The translations under genes were made by a program, and so were the position numbers. Below, piece after piece: positions 7,789-14,644 of a DNA stretch of 47,990 nt. The stretch spans positions 1 to 47,990 of the forward strand of contig SVQN01000013.1 in assembly GCA_015065295.1 (NCBI GenBank). Direction: 5' to 3'. How positions within the stretch are numbered: position 1 is the first letter of the stretch; every line of letters starts with the position of its first letter. The notes below the pieces were generated by a model, which saw only the letters and a list, made by a program, of their open reading frames with translations, did no database searches and was not told where the DNA came from. The DNA comes from Oscillospiraceae bacterium. GTDB taxonomy: Bacteria; Bacillota; Clostridia; Oscillospirales; CAG-272.

Positions 7789-9261
7789 ATGAAAACAAAC
7801 GATCTTCTTTCTCTGAACGTCCGTGAGCTTGCGGCGGCGGTCGGCGCGCGGGAGGTGTCCGCCTCCGACGTGCTGGAGGCCTATATTGCCGCCGCCGAAA
7901 CGTCCGAAACGGACATCAATGCTTACATTACCAAAACCTATGACCTTGCCCGGGAACAGGCTCAGCGCGTGGATGCGCGGATTGCGGAAGGAGATGCCCT
8001 ATCTCTCAGCGGCGTTCCTTACGCTGTGAAAGATAACATTGCCGCCGCGGGAGTTCCGCTGACCTGTGCGTCTGAGATGCTGCGGAATTTCGTTCCGCCG
8101 TACAGTGCGACGGTGTGCGAACGTGCGGAGGCTGCCGGGGGACTGATGCTCGGCAAAACGAATCTGGATGAATTTGCCATGGGATCGAGCTGTGAAAAGT
8201 CGATCTTCGGCGCGACGAAAAATCCGCTCGATCCGAAGAAATCGGCGGGCGGCTCGTCCGGCGGTTCTGCGGCGGCTGTGGCGGCGTATCAGGCGGCATG
8301 GGCACTCGGAACGGATACCGGCGGTTCGGCACGTCAGCCGGCGGCGTTCTGCGGTGTCTGCGCGATGAAGCCGACCTACGGAACCGTCTCGCGCTACGGT
8401 CTGACCGAATTTGCGTCCTCGCTCGACACCGTCTGCCCGATTACGCGAAGTGTGGCGGACAATGCGTACATACTGGAAATCCTCGCCGGACGTGACCGCC
8501 GCGACATGACCACGCTCGGTCTGACGGACGAGGACAAACGCTATACCGAAGGAATTGACGGGGGCGTGCGCGGGCTGACAATTGCCCTTGTGAACGGTTA
8601 TGAGGCGTTTGCGGACACGGAGACCGTCCGGTGCATCCAGCGCACGGCTGAGGTTCTGTGCCGTCTGGGGGCGGAAATCGTCTCTGTGGATGTGCCTTAC
8701 CTCAGCGAAGCGGTGGAGATTTACCTGACGGTATCTGCTGCTGAAGCCTCGTCCAATCTGGCGCGCTACGACGGCATCCGCTACGGTAAATCCGCGGACG
8801 ACGCCAGCGTTTCCGCGCGGATGAAGACCTCCCGCAGTACCGGATTCGGCGACGAAGTCAAGCGGCGCATCCTCACGGGAACCTACGCGCTCTCGTCTGT
8901 GCTGACCGGAGACTACTACCGCCGCATCAAATCGGCACAGCAGACAATCTGCGGCAGGATTTACGATTTGTTTGAAAAAATCGACATTCTGCTCATGCCG
9001 ACCACGGGAGGAATGGCATTCGATCTGGGCAGTTTTGACGAAAATCCCACGGCGATGTACGGCAGTGACCGGTTCACCGTGATCGGCAATCTGACCGGCT
9101 GTCCGGCAATCAGTCTGCCTGTCGGAGGGGACGGACACCTTCCGGTCGGGGGAATGCTCATGGGAAACCGGCGTTCGGAGAAGATGCTTTACCGGGCAGC
9201 ATTCGCCGTGGAGACGGAGCTGAAGGATGTCATAAAGGGGGAATACGGCCATGCGGAATGA
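7789..9261 (+). CDS. gatA: Asp-tRNA(Asn)/Glu-tRNA(Gln) amidotransferase subunit A
   Basis: This is the glutaminase subunit of GatCAB, which converts misacylated Glu-tRNA(Gln) or Asp-tRNA(Asn) to the amidated form. The 490-residue protein has the amidase signature with the catalytic triad Lys81 (AVKDNI), Ser156 (GGSSGGS) and Ser180 (GTDTGGSA). The spacing matches the S. aureus enzyme with a constant offset of two. GAGGAGGAA lies at the right distance from the ATG at 7789. The stop overlaps gatB by 11 bases. Confidence 0.97.
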   Translation: MKTNDLLSLNVRELAAAVGAREVSASDVLEAYIAAAETSETDINAYITKTYDLAREQAQRVDARIAEGDALSLSGVPYAVKDNIAAAGVPLTCASEMLRNFVPPYSATVCERAEAAGGLMLGKTNLDEFAMGSSCEKSIFGATKNPLDPKKSAGGSSGGSAAAVAAYQAAWALGTDTGGSARQPAAFCGVCAMKPTYGTVSRYGLTEFASSLDTVCPITRSVADNAYILEILAGRDRRDMTTLGLTDEDKRYTEGIDGGVRGLTIALVNGYEAFADTETVRCIQRTAEVLCRLGAEIVSVDVPYLSEAVEIYLTVSAAEASSNLARYDGIRYGKSADDASVSARMKTSRSTGFGDEVKRRILTGTYALSSVLTGDYYRRIKSAQQTICGRIYDLFEKIDILLMPTTGGMAFDLGSFDENPTAMYGSDRFTVIGNLTGCPAISLPVGGDGHLPVGGMLMGNRRSEKMLYRAAFAVETELKDVIKGEYGHAE

Positions 9262-10687
9262 ACGATATGAAGCAGTCATCGGTCTGGAGGTTCACGTTGA
9301 GCTGAAGACCGGACGGAAGATTTTCTGCACCTGTCCGGCGGAGTTCGGCGCGGAACCGAATACGCACGTCTGTCCGACCTGTCTCGGGATGCCGGGTGCC
9401 CTTCCGGTGCTGGATGAAACGGCGGTGGAATTTGCCGTACGCGCGGGACTTGCCCTGAACTGTACGATCAACCGGACGTCGTGGTTCGACCGGAAAAATT
9501 ATTACTACTCCGACCTGCCGAAGGGGTATCAGATCACGCAGAACGACTGTCCGATCTGTCTGGGCGGCGCGGTTCCGATTGACGTTGACGGCGAAAAAAA
9601 GGCGATCCGCCTGACCCGCATCCACATGGAAGAGGACGCCGGAAAGCTCATCCACCGCGGCGATACGACCGAAATCGACTACAACCGCTGCGGAGTTCCG
9701 CTGATCGAAATTGTCAGCGAACCGGATATGCACACGCCCGAAGAAGCAAAGGCGTACCTGAATTCGCTCCGCAGGATTCTCCTGTACATCGGCGTGTCCG
9801 ACTGTAAAATGAACGAAGGTTCCCTCCGCTGCGACGTGAATGTGTCCGTTCGTCCGCACGGAAGCGATGGATTCGGTACGAAATGCGAGATCAAGAACCT
9901 CAATTCGATCCACTACGTCGGACGGGCACTGGAATACGAAATCGACCGCCAGTGCCGGATCCTGGACGAGGGCGGCGCGATCGAATCCGAAACCCGCCGC
10001 TACAACGAAGACCGCGACATCACGGAAACCATGCGGAAGAAGGAAACGGTCATCGACTACCGCTATTTTGCCGAGCCGAACATTCCGCCGCTCTGCATCA
10101 GCGAGGAATACATCGGCTCGATCCGCCGGCGGATGCCGAAAATGCCGGACGAACGGGTAGAAGAACTGTGCACCGTCTTCGGTCTGCGCCGTGAAACGGC
10201 GGAACTGCTCGTGCAGACCCCGCAGCTTGCGCGGTATTTTGAGGACTGCGCGGCTCATACGGAGTACAAAACAACCTGTGCGAACCTGTTTGTCGGGGAA
10301 ATTCTGCCGATCGTCGGAGAAGACTGCGCGGAACGGTATCTCGATCCGGCGTATCTCGGGGAAATCAGCACGCTTCTCGGTGAGGGAAGCGTGGTCAGCG
10401 GAAACGCGAAACGTCTTATTCATCTGTCGAAAGAGCGCGGAGAAGCTCCGAAGACGATTGCCGAAAAAGAACGGATGATGAAAATCACGGACGAAACCGT
10501 CCTGCTACCGATTGTCCGGGATGCACTGGCGGCCAATCCGAAGGTGCTGGCGGATGTCCGCCGAGGAAAGCTGACCGCCAAAAAGCAGCTCATGGGACAC
10601 GTCATGCGCGCAACGTCCGGCGGCGCGGATCCGCTTCTTACCGAGCGTCTGATCGACACGGTGGTAGCGGAAGCCCTGAACGAATAA
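9251..10687 (+). CDS. gatB: Asp-tRNA(Asn)/Glu-tRNA(Gln) amidotransferase subunit B
   Basis: This subunit binds tRNA and performs the kinase and transamidase step of GatCAB. It is 478 residues, full length for the family. N-terminal blocks are YEAVIGLEVHVEL, the CTCP...CPTC zinc cysteines and YYYSDLPKGYQITQ, followed by the IHMEEDAGKL loop and EIVSEPD. The helical and YqeY-like tail ends with RATSGGADPLLTERLI. It begins inside the end of gatA, so the two are translated together. A strong palindromic terminator follows 12 bases after the stop. Confidence 0.97.
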   Translation: MRNERYEAVIGLEVHVELKTGRKIFCTCPAEFGAEPNTHVCPTCLGMPGALPVLDETAVEFAVRAGLALNCTINRTSWFDRKNYYYSDLPKGYQITQNDCPICLGGAVPIDVDGEKKAIRLTRIHMEEDAGKLIHRGDTTEIDYNRCGVPLIEIVSEPDMHTPEEAKAYLNSLRRILLYIGVSDCKMNEGSLRCDVNVSVRPHGSDGFGTKCEIKNLNSIHYVGRALEYEIDRQCRILDEGGAIESETRRYNEDRDITETMRKKETVIDYRYFAEPNIPPLCISEEYIGSIRRRMPKMPDERVEELCTVFGLRRETAELLVQTPQLARYFEDCAAHTEYKTTCANLFVGEILPIVGEDCAERYLDPAYLGEISTLLGEGSVVSGNAKRLIHLSKERGEAPKTIAEKERMMKITDETVLLPIVRDALAANPKVLADVRRGKLTAKKQLMGHVMRATSGGADPLLTERLIDTVVAEALNE

Positions 10688-10698
10688 ATGTCAATACC

Positions 10699-10736
10699 AA
10701 AAATCGGCAGAGGAACTGGTTCCTCTGCCGATTTTT
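10699..10736. terminator. Bidirectional intrinsic terminator between gatB and the lipoprotein gene
   Basis: An exact palindrome, AAAAATCGGCAGAGGAAC-TG-GTTCCTCTGCCGATTTTT. The 18-bp arms give a T-run in both directions, so it can end both gatB (plus) and the converging Ntn-hydrolase gene (minus). Confidence 0.93.
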
Positions 10737-10751
10737 ATACAGGTGTAAAGA

Positions 10752-11924
10752 TTACTCTTCCATAAGTTTGACAACGATGGGGGTACCGTAACGGTTGTTG
10801 TGATGGTAATAGGCTGTCAGGCTGTGCTGGTCATAGATCACAGTCCAGACGGTGCCGGAAATTGCACTCTTCATAGCATCGCGGACATCCGTGAAGGACA
10901 TGACTGGGGTTTTCTCCAGGGCGGCAGCCAGCTTGTTATAACGGTCAAAGGAGGACTGGGAGCGGCTCTGCTCGAAATACTCACCGGGGGTAAGGTAGTG
11001 GTTGGTCATGACCTTGGCATCCGTTACATGAAGAACGTTATCGATGAATTCCACGCAGACACTGTTGCCCTGGGCATCGGAAATCATGTAGTGGATCACC
11101 ATATTCATACCCGTGCTCAGATCGTACTGCTCCAGAAGCTCTACAGCCTCTTCTACGGTAGCGGCTTTATTGAGCATCAGCCGGATCGCAGAGGTGATGG
11201 TCAGATTCGTCTTGCCCGTCTCCTGTTTCAGAGTCATGCCGTCCGGAAGCAGGTTGATGGATATGCAGAGACCTTTTTCGTTCATACCGTCCAGAGGAGC
11301 GTAGTGGGCGGCGAGGATCAGCTGCTCGTCGGTTAAAGAAGCCTCGCCGAGCTTGGTGATAAAATCGGTGTTGACCGTGGACACGGATGCATATCCGTCC
11401 TCCGGATAGCTGGTGAGGAAAAGAACCTTGCACATATCCCAGTCAAAGTTGCGGCCAAAATAGTAGCCGTCCTTACTGGGAGCCTGCATGGTGCTGCACC
11501 CCAGACCGTCGATGGAGAAGCGGAGCCCCTCGGGATCGTTCAGCATACTCATGAGGAACTGGAGAATTTCCGCCTCGGTGGAAGCACCGCCCTGGTCGAG
11601 AAATTCGTCAAAACCATAGTTTCCGCGGTAAACAGCCGTACTGACACCGGGAAACACCGAAACAAGCCCTTCTTCTTCAGAGACAAAAATGGGGTCGTAA
11701 TCGGGGATATCTTCCATGGGATCCTCTTCGGGAATCTCAGGGGTCTCAGTGATTTCGGTAATTTCGGGAGTTTCGGGGACTTCAGGGGCTTCGGTGGTTT
11801 CGGGGGCTTCCTCGATGATTTCCGGTTCGGCGGTATCGGGCGTGGGGGTATCCTGCGTACAGCTCACAGCCGTGCAGAGTATGAGGAGAGGGAGGAGCAG
11901 CGCAATGATCAAAGATTTTTTCAT
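10752..11924 (-). CDS. Choloylglycine hydrolase/penicillin acylase-like Ntn hydrolase, probable lipoprotein
   Basis: The 390-residue protein starts with a classic signal sequence (MKKSLIIALLLPLLILC) ending in TAVSC with Cys22, a plausible though not ideal lipobox. A Glu/Pro/Thr-rich linker of about 45 residues (repeated ETPEI/TEAPE) should hold the enzyme away from the membrane. The catalytic domain has the expected Cys143 in LGCSTMQAP and the GRNFDWD block (157-163), as in linear amide C-N hydrolases (bile salt hydrolase, penicillin V acylase, acylase C45-like). The substrate cannot be read from the sequence. As Cys143 is not N-terminal, activation would need cleavage before it. The ATG at 11924 is preferred over an earlier in-frame ATG. 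Base and codon use are more AT-rich and unlike the neighbours, which fits transfer. Confidence 0.75.
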   Translation of the reverse strand: MKKSLIIALLLPLLILCTAVSCTQDTPTPDTAEPEIIEEAPETTEAPEVPETPEITEITETPEIPEEDPMEDIPDYDPIFVSEEEGLVSVFPGVSTAVYRGNYGFDEFLDQGGASTEAEILQFLMSMLNDPEGLRFSIDGLGCSTMQAPSKDGYYFGRNFDWDMCKVLFLTSYPEDGYASVSTVNTDFITKLGEASLTDEQLILAAHYAPLDGMNEKGLCISINLLPDGMTLKQETGKTNLTITSAIRLMLNKAATVEEAVELLEQYDLSTGMNMVIHYMISDAQGNSVCVEFIDNVLHVTDAKVMTNHYLTPGEYFEQSRSQSSFDRYNKLAAALEKTPVMSFTDVRDAMKSAISGTVWTVIYDQHSLTAYYHHNNRYGTPIVVKLMEE

Positions 11925-12000
11925 GGGAAAATGCATCCTTTCAAAAAGTCGCAGCAACAAAGGTTATTAATCGACTTGTTAGACTGATATTGAACGCGGC

Positions 12001-12022
12001 ACACTCAATGCCTGTGGAGTGT
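12001..12022 (-). promoter_or_regulatory. Leader hairpin of the lipoprotein gene
   Basis: ACACTC and GAGTGT arms with a 10-base loop lie in the roughly 108-base leader between the predicted transcription start and the ATG at 11924. It has no T-run, so it is not a simple terminator. Confidence 0.3.
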
Positions 12023-12038
12023 ACCGTTCATTTTTTGT

Positions 12039-12067
12039 ATTATATCACAAATAGCCAATTTTTTCAA
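12039..12067 (-). promoter_or_regulatory. Promoter of the Ntn-hydrolase lipoprotein gene
   Basis: On the minus strand a TTGAAA -35 (12062-12067) is separated by exactly 17 bases from a TATAAT -10 (12039-12044). Confidence 0.7.
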
Positions 12068-12081
12068 CATAGAATTGTTGA
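12064..12081. promoter_or_regulatory. Inverted repeat over the -35 region (candidate operator)
   Basis: TCAACA-TAGAAT-TGTTGA is a perfect 6-6-6 inverted repeat that overlaps the -35 of the lipoprotein promoter. A dimeric repressor bound there would block RNA polymerase. No regulator gene lies next to it. Confidence 0.4.
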
Positions 12082-12226
12082 TTTTGGCATGGTTTATTTT
12101 CTCTGCTGCAGCTGACAATGTTTCTGTTTTATTTTTGGGATTTTTCCGTTAAGAACATTCTCCTTTTCCTGATGGATGTTTTTGAAAGGGAATATGTAAA
12201 AAATATACGTCTTAAATGTGGAATAT
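12082..12226. other. AT-rich non-coding stretch
   Basis: Part of the only gene-free interval above 300 bases (11925-12640). It is clearly more AT-rich than the flanking operons, and no supported reading frame, hairpin or repeat was found in this part. Confidence 0.5.
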
Positions 12227-12255
12227 TTGAGTCGATAAATTGAATAAAATATAAA
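12227..12255 (+). promoter_or_regulatory. Possible promoter before the small frame at 12296
   Basis: TTGAGT (12227-12232) and TATAAA (12250-12255) are 17 bases apart. The surrounding DNA is very AT-rich, so a chance match is possible. Confidence 0.3.
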
Positions 12256-12295
12256 TAAATCGAATTACAGATGTCGTATTCCCGGGAGGTTTCCG

Positions 12296-12487
12296 ATGGA
12301 TTCCCGGAAAATGTTATGTGGAAAAACATGGAAACCGAGCGGAGACTGTCGGATACGGAGAACGGACAACGGAAACGGTGGGAAATGGAAAAAACACACG
12401 TTTTGTCGTACCGGAGGGAAGAACGTGAAAAACCGTTGTCGGGACGTGCCGGAAATAGCGGGAAACGGCGGAAAAACTGAACTTTAA
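12296..12487 (+). CDS. Possible small basic Cys-containing protein (doubtful)
   Basis: A 63-codon frame beginning MDSRKMLCGKTW, with GGGAGG about 7 bases before the ATG and a promoter-like pair about 40 bases further up. The product would be basic, with four Cys residues (LCGK, GDCR, TFCR, NRCR) and no recognised domain. The same DNA has another open frame (12271-12480) without a ribosome-binding site. The stretch is dominated by GGAAA-like words, which may be a DNA feature and not a gene. Only the ribosome-binding site and promoter argue for coding. Confidence 0.2.
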   Translation: MDSRKMLCGKTWKPSGDCRIRRTDNGNGGKWKKHTFCRTGGKNVKNRCRDVPEIAGNGGKTEL

Positions 12488-12521
12488 ATAAAATAATCGC
12501 CTGTTTTTTTGGTCAAACCAC

Positions 12522-12550
12522 TTGCATTCTTTAAATCTATAGTATATAAT
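12522..12550 (+). promoter_or_regulatory. Promoter of the rsmH/division cluster
   Basis: TTGCAT (12522-12527), a 17-base spacer and TATAAT (12545-12550) place a transcript start near 12557. That gives a leader of about 85 bases before rsmH. It is the first promoter of the dcw cluster in the window. Confidence 0.8.
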
Positions 12551-12640
12551 ATTTAGACAGGGCGGAAGGCCTTTCTTTGAGCGCACTTTCCCCGAAGAAG
12601 AGAAACATAAAACCGTTTTTGATCGGTACTCAGGAGAAAC

Positions 12641-13585
12641 ATGGAATTTTCACATATCCCCGTCCTGCTGAACGAGGTGATCGAGGCTCTCGCACCGGAA
12701 CGCGGCGGAATTTACGTGGACTGTACCGCCGGAGGAGGCGGACATTCGTCCGAAATCGCAAAACGTCTGCCGAACGACGGATCGCGGCTGATCTGTCTCG
12801 ACCGTGACGACGACGCCATTGCCGCGTGTTCCGCACGTCTGGCTCCCTACGAGGGAAAATGGGAGATCGTCAAAACCAATTTCCGCAACATCGGTTCCGC
12901 GCTCGATATGATCGGCGTGGACAGAGTGGACGGTGTCCTCTGGGATCTCGGCGTATCCTCGCATCAGATCGACACGACCGAACGCGGATTTTCCTACACC
13001 GGCGAAGAAGCTCCGCTCGATATGCGCATGGACCGTACCGGCGGTCTTTCCGCGGGAGATATCGTGAATACCTATTCCGAAGACGATCTGCGGCGGATTA
13101 TCCGCGATTACGGTGAAGAACGCTTTGCCGGACGTGTCGCGGCGGCCATCGTCGAACAGCGGAACATCAAGCCCATCGAAACCACGATTGAACTGGCCGA
13201 TATCGTTTCGCAGGCAATTCCGAAGGCGCAGCGCATGAAGGAAGCACAGCATCCCGCCCGCCGGACATTCCAGGCTCTGCGGATCGAGACAAACGGCGAA
13301 CTGGATGCCATCGAACCTTCCATCCGCGACGCGGCATCCCGTCTCAATCCGGGCGGACGGCTGGCGGTCATCACCTTCCATTCGCTCGAAGACCGGATCA
13401 CCAAGGATGTGTTCAAATCGCTTTCCACCGGATGCACCTGCCCGCCGGAATTCCCGGTCTGCGTGTGCGGCGGAAAGCCGGTCATCAGAACTCTCTCGAA
13501 GAAGCCGATTCTCCCCACCGACGAGGAGATCAGAATCAATTCCCGTTCCCACAGCGCAAAGCTGCGGACGGCGGAAAAACTGTAA
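12641..13585 (+). CDS. rsmH: 16S rRNA (cytosine(1402)-N4)-methyltransferase
   Basis: RsmH (MraW) uses SAM to methylate N4 of C1402 in the decoding centre. The 314-residue protein starts MEFSHIPVLLNEVIEAL and has the SAM loop DCTAGGGGHS, the acidic strand CLDRDDDAIA, the LGVSSHQID block, RTFQALRIETNGEL and HSLEDRITK. The C-terminal part has a Cys-rich hairpin (CTCPPEFPVCVC), also common in the family. CAGGAG sits before the ATG at 12641. It is the first gene of the dcw cluster here; mraZ, its usual upstream partner, is absent. Confidence 0.97.
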   Translation: MEFSHIPVLLNEVIEALAPERGGIYVDCTAGGGGHSSEIAKRLPNDGSRLICLDRDDDAIAACSARLAPYEGKWEIVKTNFRNIGSALDMIGVDRVDGVLWDLGVSSHQIDTTERGFSYTGEEAPLDMRMDRTGGLSAGDIVNTYSEDDLRRIIRDYGEERFAGRVAAAIVEQRNIKPIETTIELADIVSQAIPKAQRMKEAQHPARRTFQALRIETNGELDAIEPSIRDAASRLNPGGRLAVITFHSLEDRITKDVFKSLSTGCTCPPEFPVCVCGGKPVIRTLSKKPILPTDEEIRINSRSHSAKLRTAEKL

Positions 13586-13627
13586 TTTTCACGAAACACA
13601 ATTTTGTCAGCAAAGGAGGAAGCAGTC

Positions 13628-14479
13628 ATGACGTACGGAAATATGCCGGACTACAAACTGGCGGAAAAAATGAAAAGCCGATTCAGCGGACGCGGCGCGG
13701 CAGTCAGCGGTATGCGCGCTTCCACCACATCGGAGCTGATGAAGCGGGCGCAGATGGGCGGTGATCCGTCCGTGAACTGTTCGGAACTGGATTTCCGGAA
13801 CCGTGCGGCGCGCGGAGAGAACTACCGTCCGATGTATGCCAATTATGCGAATGCCAATCCCGCGGGCGGACAGTACCGGACAGCCGAAAACCGCACGCAG
13901 AACCGCAGCGGAAGCCCGAACCGGACAGGCGCAAATCCGGCACATACCGCCGGCAGCGCAGGGACTCCGCGGACTTCGCGTCCGGGAAACGGTGCGTCGG
14001 CAAAGCAGAATGCCCAGACGAATCCAAGACCCCGCAAAGCTCCGGTTCAGGTACCGGAAAACGAAGAAATCACCGAAGTCAGGGTGCGCGGCAGAAAGAT
14101 GACCCCCATGTTCGCCGTGGGACTTGTGATCGGTACGATGATGATTATGAGCATCGTGCTGAGTTTCTCGGAGATTTATCAGACGACCAGCGAAATCGCA
14201 CAGCTTGAAAGCACCCTCGCGGATCTCAAGGATCAGGCGGCGAAGCTGGAACTGGAACTGGAAGAAAAGAACGACATCCGCGTCATCGAGCAGATCGCAA
14301 CCGAGCAGCTCGGCATGGTCAAGGAAGACGCGGTACAGCGGAAATACGTTTCGCTCTCGGACGGAGAGCGGATTGACATCATCGAGGACGAAACCTCGGA
14401 CACCGGCAGTACGGCGTCCGGGCTTCTGCTTTCGTCCATCTGGTCTGCCTTCGGCAATCTGTTTGACTATTTCCGATAA
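13628..14479 (+). CDS. ftsL: FtsL/DivIC-like septum protein with long cytoplasmic tail
   Basis: A bitopic protein of 283 residues. It has a cytoplasmic tail of about 155 residues rich in Arg, Asn, Gly and Pro, one membrane segment (MFAVGLVIGTMMIMSIVLSF), then a coiled coil (TSEIAQLESTLADLKDQAAK and the following KLELELEEKND). The closing IEQIATEQLGMVK block is typical of FtsL/DivIC septum initiators, which bind FtsQ/DivIB and activate FtsW with its PBP. GGAGGA at 13615-13620 supports the ATG at 13628 and not the upstream TTG. It lies between rsmH and the PBP gene, the standard ftsL position. The tail is much longer than in model FtsL, which is near 120 residues in total. Confidence 0.82.
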   Translation: MTYGNMPDYKLAEKMKSRFSGRGAAVSGMRASTTSELMKRAQMGGDPSVNCSELDFRNRAARGENYRPMYANYANANPAGGQYRTAENRTQNRSGSPNRTGANPAHTAGSAGTPRTSRPGNGASAKQNAQTNPRPRKAPVQVPENEEITEVRVRGRKMTPMFAVGLVIGTMMIMSIVLSFSEIYQTTSEIAQLESTLADLKDQAAKLELELEEKNDIRVIEQIATEQLGMVKEDAVQRKYVSLSDGERIDIIEDETSDTGSTASGLLLSSIWSAFGNLFDYFR

Positions 14480-14489
14480 TAAGCCAAAA

Positions 14490-14532
14490 AACGGGACTGT
14501 TCCGGCATGAAGCGGGACAGCCCGTTAGTTTT
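14490..14532 (+). terminator. Terminator or attenuator between ftsL and the PBP gene
   Basis: AACGGG-A-CTGTTCC pairs with GGGACAGCCCGTT (one bulge, one mismatch) and is followed by TAGTTTTC. It lies inside the otherwise co-directional cluster, so it probably thins transcription into the PBP gene. The T-run is short. Confidence 0.55.
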
Positions 14533-14644
14533 CAGAATATATGCGCGGTCAGCGAATATACTTTACTACGACTCCGTGACGGAGAAGACGTGTTTTTACA
14601 GAAATCCGCCTTTTCCGGAAAATTATGATAAGAATCAGGGAACT

